A stretch of DNA of 64,000 nt, from NCBI GenBank assembly GCA_900102115.1, contig FNAW01000007.1, positions 1-64,000 of the forward strand. Direction: 5' to 3'. Positions 11,530-19,759 of this stretch are shown piece after piece; the first letter of the stretch is position 1; each line of letters opens with the position of its first letter. A program made the position numbers and the translations under genes. The stretch comes from Blastococcus fimeti (GTDB taxonomy: Bacteria; Actinomycetota; Actinomycetes; Mycobacteriales; Geodermatophilaceae). The notes beneath the pieces are model-generated. The model did not search any database. It was given only the letters and a program-made list of their open reading frames with translations, and was not told the origin of the DNA.

Positions 11530-12509
11530 GGCTGACCCGCCAGCCATGCGTCGATCCCGGCGAGCAGGTCGCGCCGGACGGCGGCGGGCGCGAACGACGC
11601 CGTGACCGAGGCCCGGGCCAGCTCGGCCAGCGCCGCGTCGTCCCAGCCGTGGACTTCGCGGACCGCGGCGTACTCGCCCGGCAGGGTCCAGCCCGTCTCA
11701 GCAGGCACGTCGGTGGACAGCGTGACCACGAGGCCGGCCGCCCGGAGGGCCGACAGCGGGTGCTCCGCCAGCGAGGGCAACAGCCCCAGTGCGACGTTCG
11801 AGGAGGGGCAGACCTCCAGCGGGATGCCGCGGTCCCGGAGCTCGGCCACGAGCCGCGGGTCCTCGAGCACGCGCAGCCCGTGCCCGATGCGTTCGGCCCG
11901 GCCGGTCGTGAGGGCGTCCCGCACGCTGTCCGGGCCGGCGGTCTCGCCGGCGTGGTGCACCAGGTGCAGCCCGGCGTCCGCGACCTCGCCGACCAGCGCG
12001 GCGAAGGGGGTCAACGGGTACTCCTCGGCGCCGGCGAAACCGACGCCGACGACGCCGCCGTCGCGGTGGCGCCGGGCCAGCTCGACGGTCCGCGCGAAGC
12101 GCTCGACCGAGCGACGGCGGGGGTGGTCGAGGAGTACCCGCACCTCGACGCCGGTCTCCGCGCGCCCGGCCGCCAGCCCCTCGAGCACCGCGGCCAAAGG
12201 CATCTCGATGTCGCCCAGCCGTTCGCCGTGACTCGCGGCGGTGAAGGTGACCTCCGCGTACCGGACGCCCTGGGCGGCCTGGTCGGCGCAGAACTCACGG
12301 GCCACGCGGGCGAAGTCCTCCGCCCGGCGGAGGCAGTTGCGGACCGCTCCGTTGGCCTCGGCGAACGCGGCGAAGCCGGCGAACGCCCGGGGCCGGGGGA
12401 TGAGGGCGACGCCGTGGTCGTCCGCGAGGTCGCGCGCGGTGGCCGGGCGCACGGTGCTCTCCAGGTGGACGTGCAGGTGGGCCGTGGGCAGGGTCGCCAG
12501 GTCGCGCAC
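11526..12509 (-). CDS. Adenosine deaminase family protein
   Basis: 327 residues from GTG 12509. The amidohydrolase signature is intact: HLHVHLES gives the metal HxH (residues 13 and 15), then RYAEVTFTA, the VVGVGFAGAE loop, HLVHHAGETAGPDSVRDAL with the catalytic His-Glu, RIGHGLRV, and the metal aspartate in LSTDVPAETG. It should remove an amino group from adenosine or a related purine. The residue after the metal aspartate is Val where many family members have Asp, so the base preference may differ. It is convergent with pucR, with shared CTAG stops. Confidence 0.82.
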   Translation of the reverse strand: MRDLATLPTAHLHVHLESTVRPATARDLADDHGVALIPRPRAFAGFAAFAEANGAVRNCLRRAEDFARVAREFCADQAAQGVRYAEVTFTAASHGERLGDIEMPLAAVLEGLAAGRAETGVEVRVLLDHPRRRSVERFARTVELARRHRDGGVVGVGFAGAEEYPLTPFAALVGEVADAGLHLVHHAGETAGPDSVRDALTTGRAERIGHGLRVLEDPRLVAELRDRGIPLEVCPSSNVALGLLPSLAEHPLSALRAAGLVVTLSTDVPAETGWTLPGEYAAVREVHGWDDAALAELARASVTASFAPAAVRRDLLAGIDAWLAGQP

Positions 12510-12575
12510 CGGCGCAGTGTACGAACGAGGATGGCGGAGGCGCGGCACCGTGCGGCGCGGAGGAGGGAACCCCAC

Positions 12576-13334
12576 ATGAGCGACCCGGCCCGTCCGCTGC
12601 AGGGGAAGGTCGCCCTGGTCACCGGCGCCTCGTCGGGGATCGGTGCGGCGACGGCGGAGGCTCTTGCCGCTGCCGGCGCCGCGGTGGCGCTCGGCGCCCG
12701 GCGGCAGGACCGGCTCGACGAGTTGGCCGGCCGGCTCCGGGCCGACGGCAGGACGGTGCTGCAGCTGGACCTCGACGTCACCGACGAGCGGTCCTGCGCC
12801 GATGCGGTCGCCCGCACCCGGTCCGAGCTCGGGGGCCTGGACGTGCTGGTCAACAACGCCGGCGTGATGCTGCTCGGCACGATCGTCGGCGCCGATCCCG
12901 AGGACTGGCGGCGGATGCTGTCGACCAACGTCCTGGGCCTTCTGTACATGACCCACGCGGCGATCGACGGCATGATCGAGCAGGGGTCCGGCGACGTCGT
13001 GAACGTCTCCAGCGTCGCCGGGCGGACCGCCCGCAAGGGCGCCGGCGTCTACAACGCCAGCAAGTGGGCGGTGAACGCCTTCAGCGAGTCGCTGCGCCAG
13101 GAGGTGACCGGCCGCGGGGTGCGGATCGGGCTGGTCGAACCGGGCGCCGTCACCACCGAGCTGAGCTCGCACATCACCCAGCCCGCCGCCAAGGCCGCCT
13201 CCGAGCAGATGCACGCGAGCATCCGCCCGCTGCTGGCCGACGACATCGCCCGCGCGGTGGTCTACATGGTCAGCCAGCCGCCGCACGTCGCGGTCAACGA
13301 GCTGCTGGTGCGCCCCACCGACCAGGAGCGCTGA
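12576..13334 (+). CDS. Short-chain dehydrogenase/reductase
   Basis: 252 residues from ATG 12576 with GGAGGAGG about 9 bases upstream. A classical SDR: the nucleotide-binding TGASSGIG near residue 19, NNAGVM near 91, the catalytic serine in NVSSVAGRTARKG, and YNASK with the catalytic Tyr and Lys about 14 residues later. GARRQD after strand two suggests NADP preference, because of the basic residues. It resembles the YdfG/clavaldehyde-reductase-like group, substrate unknown. It runs divergently from the deaminase gene with a 66-base gap. Confidence 0.9.
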   Translation: MSDPARPLQGKVALVTGASSGIGAATAEALAAAGAAVALGARRQDRLDELAGRLRADGRTVLQLDLDVTDERSCADAVARTRSELGGLDVLVNNAGVMLLGTIVGADPEDWRRMLSTNVLGLLYMTHAAIDGMIEQGSGDVVNVSSVAGRTARKGAGVYNASKWAVNAFSESLRQEVTGRGVRIGLVEPGAVTTELSSHITQPAAKAASEQMHASIRPLLADDIARAVVYMVSQPPHVAVNELLVRPTDQER

Positions 13335-13358
13335 CCGCGCGACCCGTCCCAGGCTCCC

Positions 13359-14903
13359 TCAGTCGTGGAAGACCTCGATGGCGGCGCCGATCTCGACCAG
13401 CCGCTCGTAGAGGTGCTCGTAGCCGCGGGCGATGATGTCGACGTTGCGCAGCACCGAGGTGCCCTTCGCCGCGAGCATCGCCAGCAGGATGCAGACCGCC
13501 GGGCGCAACGCGGGCGGGCAGACGACCTCGGCGCTGGACCACCGGGTCGGCCCGTCGACCAGCACCCGGTGCGGGTCGAGCAACCGCACGTCGGCGCCCA
13601 GCCGGGTCAGGTCCGAGAGGTGGATGGCCCGGTTGTCGTAGACCCAGTCGTGGATCATCGTCGAGCCCTCGGCCTGCGCGGCGATCACCGCGAAGAACGG
13701 CAGGTTGTCGATGTTGAGGCCGGGGAACGGCATCGGGTGGATCTTGTCGATCGGCGCCCGCAGTTGCGAGGGGTGGATGGTGATGTCGGCCAGCCGGGTG
13801 TGCCCGTTGTCGGCCAGGTACTCCGGGGAGACCTCGTAGCGCAGCCCCATCTCGGCCAGCACCGCCAGCTCGATCTCCAGGAACTCCACCGGCGCGCGCC
13901 GGACGGTGAGCTCGGAGCCGGTGACGATGCCGGCGGTCAGCAGGCTCATCGCCTCGACCGGGTCCTCGCTGATCGTGTAGTCCACGTCGGCGTCCAGCAC
14001 CGGCCGGCCGTGCACGGTGAGCGTCGTCGTCCCGAGGCCCTGGATCTCCACCCCGAGCAGCTGCAGGTACAGGACGAGGTCCTGGACCATGTAGTTCGAG
14101 CTGGCGTTGCGGATGGTGGTCGTGCCCTCGGCCCGGGCGGCGGCCAGCAGTGCGTTCTCGGTGACGGTGTCGCCGCGCTCGGTCAGCACGATGGTGCGGC
14201 TGGTGGCACCGGTCGGGGTGACCGTGGCGTGGTACTCGCCGGCCCGCGCCTCCACCTCGAGACCGAAGGGCCGCAGCGCGATCATGTGCGGCTGCACGGT
14301 GCGGGTGCCGAGGTCGCAGCCGCCGGCATACGGCAGCTCGAACTCCGGCGCCCGGTGCAGCAGCGGGCCCAGGAACATGATGATGCTGCGGGTGCGCCGG
14401 GCGGCGTCGGCGTCGATCCCGGCCAGGTCCAGCTCGTCGGGGACGACGAGGGTGAGGTCGTGACCGGCGTCGTCCCAGGTGGCGGAGACGCCGATCGAGC
14501 GGAGCACGTCGAGGATCCGCTCGACCTCGACGATGCGGGCCACGTTGCGCAGCGTCGTCCGGCCGCGGTTGAGCAGGGCGGCGCAGAGCAGGGCGACGGC
14601 GGCGTTCTTCGACGACTTCACCGCGACGCTGCCGCTGAGTAGCCGGCCGCCGGTGACCCGCAGGTGGGTGGGGCCGGTCGGGCCGACGCTGATCAGCTCG
14701 CTCTCCAGGGCCGCGGAGAGCCGGCCCAGGAACTCCAGGGTCAGGTTCTGGTTGCCCTGCTCGATCCGGGCGACGGCGCTCTGGCTGGTGCCCAGCCGGT
14801 CGGCGAGCTGCTGCTGGGTCATGCCGCGGTGCCGCCGGGCGTCACGCACCAGGGCGCCGATCCGGCGCATCGCGGTGTCAGGGGGGAGCTCGGTCAGCGT
14901 CAC
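13359..14903 (-). CDS. XRE helix-turn-helix fused to a UDP-GlcNAc 1-carboxyvinyltransferase (MurA-like)
   Basis: 514 residues. Residues 14-69 are an XRE DNA-binding domain (ALVRDARRHRGMTQQQLADR, LGTSQSAVARIEQGNQN). From about 80 to the end it is a MurA/EPSP-synthase barrel with VKSSKNAAVALLCAALL (Lys99-Asn100) and the PEP-binding loop cysteine 196 in GGCDLGTRTVQPH. Normal MurA is about 420 residues with no HTH. MurA performs the first committed step of peptidoglycan precursor synthesis. The catalytic Cys and Lys-Asn are kept, so activity is plausible. The HTH probably binds the palindrome just upstream. The protein may be a regulator, an enzyme, or both. Confidence 0.88.
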   Translation of the reverse strand: MTLTELPPDTAMRRIGALVRDARRHRGMTQQQLADRLGTSQSAVARIEQGNQNLTLEFLGRLSAALESELISVGPTGPTHLRVTGGRLLSGSVAVKSSKNAAVALLCAALLNRGRTTLRNVARIVEVERILDVLRSIGVSATWDDAGHDLTLVVPDELDLAGIDADAARRTRSIIMFLGPLLHRAPEFELPYAGGCDLGTRTVQPHMIALRPFGLEVEARAGEYHATVTPTGATSRTIVLTERGDTVTENALLAAARAEGTTTIRNASSNYMVQDLVLYLQLLGVEIQGLGTTTLTVHGRPVLDADVDYTISEDPVEAMSLLTAGIVTGSELTVRRAPVEFLEIELAVLAEMGLRYEVSPEYLADNGHTRLADITIHPSQLRAPIDKIHPMPFPGLNIDNLPFFAVIAAQAEGSTMIHDWVYDNRAIHLSDLTRLGADVRLLDPHRVLVDGPTRWSSAEVVCPPALRPAVCILLAMLAAKGTSVLRNVDIIARGYEHLYERLVEIGAAIEVFHD

Positions 14904-14913
14904 GCGAGCACGT

Positions 14914-14931
14914 TATCTCGTCTGTGAGATA
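14914..14931. promoter_or_regulatory. Candidate operator of the HTH-MurA gene
   Basis: TATCTC at 14914-14919 and GAGATA at 14926-14931 form a perfect 6-base inverted repeat with a 6-base spacer, in an AT-richer patch. It lies 11-28 bases upstream of the HTH-MurA ATG, where a bound XRE dimer would overlap the promoter. Autoregulation is the simplest reading. The divergent NAD(P)-binding protein gene begins 57 bases further on and could share the control. Confidence 0.5.
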
Positions 14932-14987
14932 TCGAGGCCACGCCGTGCCGGGTCCCGGCGGGGGACTTTCCCGGCCAGGATGGGCGG

Positions 14988-15734
14988 ATGGACGTCCTCG
15001 TCACCGGTGGCACCGGCCGGCTCGGCACCCGCCTGGTCCCGCGGCTCCGGCAGGACGGCGTCGTCGTGCGGCAGATGTCGCGGCGGGGCACCGGGCCGGG
15101 TGGCGTGCGGGGTGACCTCGCCACCGGCTTCGACCTCCGGGCGGCGCTGGCCGGGGTGGACGTCGTCGTGCACGCCGCCAGCGCTCCGCTCGGCGATCCG
15201 TGGCAGGTCGACGTCGCGGGTACCCGGCGGCTGGTGGAGGCGATCAGCCGCGAGGGGCTGCGGCACCTGGTCTACGTCTCCATCGTCGGCGTCGACCGGA
15301 TCCCGTTCGGCTACTACCGGGCGAAGTTCGCCGCCGAGCAGGTGCTGCTCGCCTCGGGGCTGCCGGTCACCCTGCTGCGGGTCACCCAGTTCCACGACGT
15401 CGTCGACGAGCTCCTCGACACGGCCCGTCGCGGGCCGGTCCTGCCGGTGCCGATGGGCTGGCGCCTGCAGCCGGTGGACGTCGACGAGGTCGCCGCGCAC
15501 ATCGCCGGCCTGTGCGCCGGGCCGCCGTCGGGCGGGGTGGTCGAGTTCGGCGGTCCCGAGGCGCTCACCGCCGCCGAGCTGGCCCGCGCGTGGGCCGCCG
15601 TAAGGGCACCGAACGCGCGGGTGGTGGCGACGCCGGTGCCCGGCCGGATGAGCTCGGTGCTGCGGGACGGCGCGGCCCTGCCGGGCGGCGGACCCCGCGG
15701 CCGCCGCACCTACGCCGGGCACCTGCGGGGCTGA
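14988..15734 (+). CDS. NAD(P)-binding NmrA/atypical-SDR family protein
   Basis: 248 residues. The N-terminal Rossmann motif is VLVTGGTGRLGTRLVPRL, then DVVVHAASAPLGDPWQVDVAGTRRLVEA in two stretches, and VYVSIVGVDRIPFGYYRAKFAAEQ with the YxxxK-like tyrosine and lysine. It is similar to NmrA-like or NAD-dependent epimerase-type proteins that act as oxidoreductases or redox sensors. The substrate is unknown. It is transcribed away from the HTH-MurA gene. Confidence 0.82.
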   Translation: MDVLVTGGTGRLGTRLVPRLRQDGVVVRQMSRRGTGPGGVRGDLATGFDLRAALAGVDVVVHAASAPLGDPWQVDVAGTRRLVEAISREGLRHLVYVSIVGVDRIPFGYYRAKFAAEQVLLASGLPVTLLRVTQFHDVVDELLDTARRGPVLPVPMGWRLQPVDVDEVAAHIAGLCAGPPSGGVVEFGGPEALTAAELARAWAAVRAPNARVVATPVPGRMSSVLRDGAALPGGGPRGRRTYAGHLRG

Positions 15735-15835
15735 CCGCAGCGTTCCTGCCGACGACCGCATCACGACGGGCGGAGTGGGTGCGACGGCCGGAAACCGCCG
15801 GATCCGCGTCGGTACCTCCGCCTAGGGTCTCGGCC

Positions 15836-16753
15836 GTGAGTTCTCCGATCGCCGCCCCCTCGGGGCGCACCGTCCTGGCCGTGGTCGTCACGGTGCTCTC
15901 CTGGGCGTCGGCCTTCGTGGCCATCCGCGGGGTGGGGGAGGACCTGTCACCCGGCGCGCTGGCGCTGGGCCGCCTGCTGGTCGGCACCGCGGTGCTCGCC
16001 GCCCTGCTGGCCGGCCGCGGATGGGTGTCCCCGGACCGCCGGGAGTGGGCCCTGCTCGCCGTGTGCGGCGTCGCCTGGTTCGGCGTCTACAACGTCGCGC
16101 TCAACGCCGCCGAGCGGCACCTCGACGCGGGCACCACCGCGATGCTGGTCAACATCGGCCCGATCCTCATCGCCGTCCTCGCCGGATGGCTGCTGGGCGA
16201 GGGCTTCCCGCGCTGGCTGGTGGTCGGCGTGGCGGTGGCCTTCGTGGGCGTACTGCTCATCGGCCTGGCCACCCGCGGAGCCGACGTCGACCTCGTCGGG
16301 GTCGTGCTCTGCGTGGTCGCGGCGGTGACCTATGCGATCGGCGTCGTCGCGCAGAAGCCGCTGCTCGGCCGGCTCCCCGGCCTCCAGGTCACCTTCACCG
16401 CCTGCGCCATCGGCGCCCTGTGCTGCCTGCCGTGGGCGGGCGCGCTGGTGCGCGACCTCGGCACCGCCCCCGCATCCTCCGTCGCCGGCATGGTCTACCT
16501 GGGCGTGGTGCCGACGGCGCTGGCATTCAGCACCTGGGCCTACGCCCTGACGCGGATGGACGCCGGCCGGCTGGGCGTCACCACCTACCTCGTGCCGCCG
16601 CTGGTCATCGCGCTGGGCTGGCTGCTGCTGGACGAGGTGCCGCCCGCGCTGGCCGTCGTCGGCGGAGTGGTCTGCCTCGCGGGCGTCGCGCTGTCCCGGC
16701 GCGGCACCCGCCGTCCGCGGGCCACGCAGCCCGAGGCGGTGGTCGCCGGCTGA
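15836..16753 (+). CDS. EamA/DMT-superfamily transporter
   Basis: 305 residues from GTG 15836. About ten hydrophobic helices in two halves, each an EamA repeat: the first from VLAVVVTVLSWASAFVAIRG, the second from VGVVLCVVAAVTYAIGVVAQK. The sequence GYxxxVxPT-like (YLGVVPTALAFSTWAYALTR) and TYLVPPLVIALGWLLLDE typify the RhaT/YdcZ-like DMT exporters of amino acids or metabolites. It sits in the cytoplasmic membrane. A small inverted repeat (16754-16778) follows the stop. Confidence 0.87.
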   Translation: MSSPIAAPSGRTVLAVVVTVLSWASAFVAIRGVGEDLSPGALALGRLLVGTAVLAALLAGRGWVSPDRREWALLAVCGVAWFGVYNVALNAAERHLDAGTTAMLVNIGPILIAVLAGWLLGEGFPRWLVVGVAVAFVGVLLIGLATRGADVDLVGVVLCVVAAVTYAIGVVAQKPLLGRLPGLQVTFTACAIGALCCLPWAGALVRDLGTAPASSVAGMVYLGVVPTALAFSTWAYALTRMDAGRLGVTTYLVPPLVIALGWLLLDEVPPALAVVGGVVCLAGVALSRRGTRRPRATQPEAVVAG

Positions 16754-16778
16754 CCTCCGCCGTGGGTCGCAGCGGAGG
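16754..16778 (+). terminator. Hairpin after the DMT transporter gene
   Basis: CCTCCGC at 16754-16760 and GCGGAGG at 16772-16778 pair perfectly around an 11-base loop directly after the TGA stop. It is short but well placed for a terminator before the nitroreductase gene. Confidence 0.4.
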
Positions 16779-16822
16779 GATGGGGTAGGCAGGCACCACG
16801 CACACGACCGGGAGGTACGACG

Positions 16823-17833
16823 GTGGAGCAGCAGCAGTGGGCGACGGTGGTGGAGGCGGCCACGCGGGCGCCCTCGATCCACAACACCCAGCCCTGGCGG
16901 TTCACCGCCACGGCCGACCAGCTCGACGTGTTCTTCGACCGGGACCGCGCGCTGCCGGTGCTCGACCCGACCCAGCGCCAGCAGGTCATCAGCTGCGGCA
17001 TCGCCGTCGAGTTCGCCGTCGTGGCCCTGGCGGCGGCCGGAGTGCTCAGCGAGGTGGAACTGCTCACCGACGACGCCGATCCCGATCACCTCGCCACCGT
17101 GCGGGTCATCGGCGCGATCGTGCCCACCGCCGAGGACTCCGCCCTCGCCGCGGCGATCGGCCACCGGCACACGGTGCGCGATCCGTTCGAGCCACGGGTC
17201 GTACCTGCCGACCTCCTGGATCGCTTGCAGGCCGAGGCCGCGGCGTTCGGCACCTGGTTCAAGCCGGTGACGCGCTCGGAGGAGGAGGTCGCCACCGTCT
17301 TCCTCATCGACCGGGCCGAGGAGATGGAGCAGGGCGACCCTGCCTACCTCGCCGAGCTGCAGCGGTGGGTGCGCACCGATCCGGGCGCGGTCGACGGCGT
17401 ACCGGTCGGCGCGGTGCCCGCTGGGGACCCGCACGCCCGCCCGTCGGACTGGACCATCCGGGACTTCGTGGTCGGCACCCGGGCGCACGAGGCCGGCTCG
17501 CCGGCCGACCCGGACGCGCCGCCGCCGGAGGTCGAGCGGCCCACGGTCGTGCTGATGGGCACCGACGGCGACGACCGGTACGACTGGCTGCAGGCGGGCC
17601 GGGCGCTGGGCCGCGTGCTGCTGGTGGCCACCGCCGACGGGATCGCCGCCTCGCCGCTGACCCAGGCGCTGGACTGGCCGGCCACGCGCACCCGCATGCG
17701 CTCACGGCTCTCGCTCGTCGGCCATCCGCAGATGCTGCTGCGCATGGGCTATCCGCGGGAGGGGGCTGTCGACAGTGCCGTCAGCGGACGGCGGCCGGTG
17801 GACGAGGTGCTCACGGTCGCGGCCTCCGGCTGA
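16823..17833 (+). CDS. Acg-like nitroreductase-family protein
   Basis: 336 residues from GTG with GGGAGG about 9 bases upstream. Two tandem half-domains of the nitroreductase fold, as in mycobacterial Acg (Rv2032) of the dormancy regulon. The hallmark APSIHNTQPWRF is at residues 15-26, followed by DRALPVLDPTQRQQVISCG and in the second half DWLQAGRALGRVLLVATADG and SPLTQALDWPATRTR. Acg proteins bind FMN but generally lack reductase activity and may sequester flavin under hypoxia or stress. No DosR-type box was recognised upstream. Confidence 0.85.
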   Translation: MEQQQWATVVEAATRAPSIHNTQPWRFTATADQLDVFFDRDRALPVLDPTQRQQVISCGIAVEFAVVALAAAGVLSEVELLTDDADPDHLATVRVIGAIVPTAEDSALAAAIGHRHTVRDPFEPRVVPADLLDRLQAEAAAFGTWFKPVTRSEEEVATVFLIDRAEEMEQGDPAYLAELQRWVRTDPGAVDGVPVGAVPAGDPHARPSDWTIRDFVVGTRAHEAGSPADPDAPPPEVERPTVVLMGTDGDDRYDWLQAGRALGRVLLVATADGIAASPLTQALDWPATRTRMRSRLSLVGHPQMLLRMGYPREGAVDSAVSGRRPVDEVLTVAASG

Positions 17834-17866
17834 GGGGTGCGAGCCCCGGTCGTCGCTTCGGCGCGG

Positions 17867-18664
17867 TCAGTCGGTGCGGCGGTTCGAGGCCCACGGGTCG
17901 TCGGCGTCGAAGTCGTCCGCGGGGGCGGTGCCCTCGGACCGCCGGGCGGCGGCCTCCAGGGCCGCGTCCCGCTCACGCGCCCGCTCGGCGGCGGCGGCAC
18001 GGGCGGCGTCGCGCTGCTCGCGGCGGGAGGGCCGGCCCGCGTCCGCGTCCGGGGTTGCGTCAGCGGTCGCGTCGACGGCGCGGGACCGCCACAGCGCCAC
18101 CCCCGCCACGGCCAGCCCGATCGGCAGCACGTAGGCGGCGGCGCGCTCGGTGGCGCCCTCGGCGAGGACGTCGACGCCGGTGAGGAAGAACGCCGTCGCG
18201 GCCGTGCCCACCAGACCCAGCGCGACCAGGGTGGAGCCCAGCAGCTCCGAGCGCGGACGCAGGGCGTACGCCAGCGCGATCAGCCCGAACGCGCCGCCCA
18301 CCAGGTACAGCGTCGCCCCGACGCCGTGCCAGGTGTCGGAACGGTCCGACGGCAGGACGCCCACCAGCAGCACGCCCACGGCGGCGACACCGAACAGGTA
18401 GGCCGCCACCCGGCCCGCCCCGGCGCGCAGCGTGGGCAGGAGCAGGACGGCACCGCCGAGGATCAGCGCCGCCTGCACCACGAAGGAGGCGTTCATCGCC
18501 TGGTGGCCCGGCCACGTGGTGGCGCCCAGGTCGCTGATGACGTCGTCGGCGCGGGAGTACCCCTCGCCCCGGAACTGCACCACGGTCTCGACGACGAAGA
18601 ACTGCAGCGTGAGCAGCCAGGCGAGGGCGCCCCAGCGGAGTCGGTCGGAAGTCACGGGGTCCAT
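17867..18664 (-). CDS. DUF998 membrane protein with charged C-terminal tail
   Basis: 265 residues from ATG 18664; a GTG at 18655 overlaps the upstream stop as GTGA and is an equally good start. Six or so helices (LAWLLTLQFFVVETVVQF, ASFVVQAALILGGAVLLLP, AAYLFGVAAVGVLLVGVLP and others) with the family motif DVISDLGA after helix one and HGVGATLYLVGG. After helix six comes a soluble tail of about 70 residues rich in Arg, Ala and Asp (SRREQRDAARAAAAERARER). Function is unknown. It overlaps the EVE-domain gene and is probably cotranscribed with it. Confidence 0.8.
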   Translation of the reverse strand: MDPVTSDRLRWGALAWLLTLQFFVVETVVQFRGEGYSRADDVISDLGATTWPGHQAMNASFVVQAALILGGAVLLLPTLRAGAGRVAAYLFGVAAVGVLLVGVLPSDRSDTWHGVGATLYLVGGAFGLIALAYALRPRSELLGSTLVALGLVGTAATAFFLTGVDVLAEGATERAAAYVLPIGLAVAGVALWRSRAVDATADATPDADAGRPSRREQRDAARAAAAERARERDAALEAAARRSEGTAPADDFDADDPWASNRRTD

Positions 18665-19107
18665 CGTCCCAGCACCGGCAGGCCGGCCCGTTCGAGCACC
18701 GTGCCGAGCTGTGCCGCGGTCAGCCACGAGGGATTGCTCCCGGCGGGCATGCGCAGCACCTCGGCGTCCCGGAAGCGCGGATCGTGCAGCAGCTCGCCCC
18801 GCTCGACCGGGGCCTCGAGCCGGGTCAGGCGGACGGGGAGGACCGGGCGGTCGTCGTCGGCGGGGTCGTCGGGTTCCCGCGGCGGGCCGGTGACCGTGCC
18901 GACGGCGTGCACGCCGGGTACGACGCGACCGCTGACCCACAGCACCACCGGCTGGCCGGGGGAGACGAGGTCGAGCCGGTAGGAGCGTCGGACGCAGCGG
19001 GTCAGCTCCCGCTCCGCGCCCGGCACCCACTCCGGTGCGATCTCCGCCGGGGCCCGGCTGCTCTTGATCAGCCAGCCGGCGACGTCACCGGCCTGCAGCC
19101 GGGTCAC
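18652..19107 (-). CDS. EVE-domain (PUA-like) protein
   Basis: 151 residues from GTG 19107. The order GWLIKSS, then VVLWVSGRVVPGVHAVGTV, PVRLTRLEAPVERGELLHDP and LTAAQLGTVLE matches the EVE domain, a PUA-fold module thought to recognise modified bases in RNA or DNA. A longer-than-usual insert lies around the first basic segment. It is followed immediately by the DUF998 gene, and no restriction or defence genes adjoin, so its ligand cannot be guessed. Confidence 0.65.
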   Translation of the reverse strand: MTRLQAGDVAGWLIKSSRAPAEIAPEWVPGAERELTRCVRRSYRLDLVSPGQPVVLWVSGRVVPGVHAVGTVTGPPREPDDPADDDRPVLPVRLTRLEAPVERGELLHDPRFRDAEVLRMPAGSNPSWLTAAQLGTVLERAGLPVLGRWTP

Positions 19108-19127
19108 GGCGGGGGATCGGGCGGGGC

Positions 19128-19328
19128 TCAGTCGGTGGCCGGGTGCCGCTCGGCGCCCAGCGGGTCCGCGTCGTCGGAACCCACGGCCTGGCGCTCCTGC
19201 TCGGTGCGGTGGGCCAGCACCTCGTCGTCCGGGTGGGGGTCCTTCGCGTGCTGCGTGCGGTCCCGGGTCACGCTCTCCTCGGGGACGATCACGTCGTCGA
19301 GGGTGGGGCCGTCCTGGGGGGCGGTCAT
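19128..19328 (-). CDS. Small acidic hydrophilic protein, unknown function
   Basis: 66 residues from ATG 19328 with GGAG about 10 bases upstream. It is rich in Asp and Glu and has no hydrophobic core, so it is probably disordered (DDVIVPEESVTRDRTQHAKD, then PHPDDEVLAHRTEQERQA). No family is recognised. Strong third-position GC, the RBS and tight spacing to the EVE gene argue for a real gene. It could be a stress-related small protein, but nothing in the sequence shows this. Confidence 0.55.
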   Translation of the reverse strand: MTAPQDGPTLDDVIVPEESVTRDRTQHAKDPHPDDEVLAHRTEQERQAVGSDDADPLGAERHPATD

Positions 19329-19414
19329 GGCAGAGAACTCCGTCCGGAGGGGATCAACGTGTCCCGGAGGCCATAGCCCGCCCGGTGCGGGTCCTAACCA
19401 TCCGCCGACCTGGC

Positions 19415-19759
19415 TCAGCGCGGCTCCAGCCGGGCGGCCGGCAGCCAGGTCTCGATCAGTGCGGGGCCGTCGGGACCGGCGACGGTGTAGGCGACGCGGC
19501 CCTGCCACGCCCCGCCGCGTTGCCGCCATTCCACGAGCAACCCCGGCCAGGTCCCGGGGAACTCGGGCGGGTCGCGTACCCAGCAGTGCCGGCCCTCGCC
19601 GCCGGCGCCGGCAGCAGCGTCGGCCGAGCTCCCACTGCCCTCGGCGCGAGCGGTGTGGAGGACCTCGTGCCCCGGGGCCGACCCGGCAGGCGGCCCAGGA
19701 GACACACCGGACTCCGCCGCCCGCTCCTGCAAGGAGCGTCTGCTGCGTCCGCTGTACAT
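19415..19759 (-). CDS. Small protein with WPGLL/AYTV core, probably SOS-regulated
   Basis: 114 residues from ATG 19759. An ATG at 19798 is in frame but lies inside the SOS box, so the downstream start is preferred. The N-terminal half is low-complexity (Gly, Ala, Ser). The C-terminal 60 residues are well ordered: HCWVRDPPEFPGTWPGLLVE, then GRVAYTVAGPDGPALIETWL, ending LPAARLEP. I cannot name the family. A near-perfect actinobacterial LexA box 32-47 bases upstream of the start suggests induction by DNA damage, perhaps with the translesion-synthesis (dnaE2/imuB) set. Confidence 0.65.
   Translation of the reverse strand: MYSGRSRRSLQERAAESGVSPGPPAGSAPGHEVLHTARAEGSGSSADAAAGAGGEGRHCWVRDPPEFPGTWPGLLVEWRQRGGAWQGRVAYTVAGPDGPALIETWLPAARLEPR

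Noticed and set aside
11526..12509. Adenosine deaminase inactivated by loss of the second Asp (STDV instead of STDD)
   Set aside because: The metal-binding Asp, both HxH histidines and the His-Glu pair are present. The following residue also varies in other actinobacterial deaminases, so inactivation is not supported.
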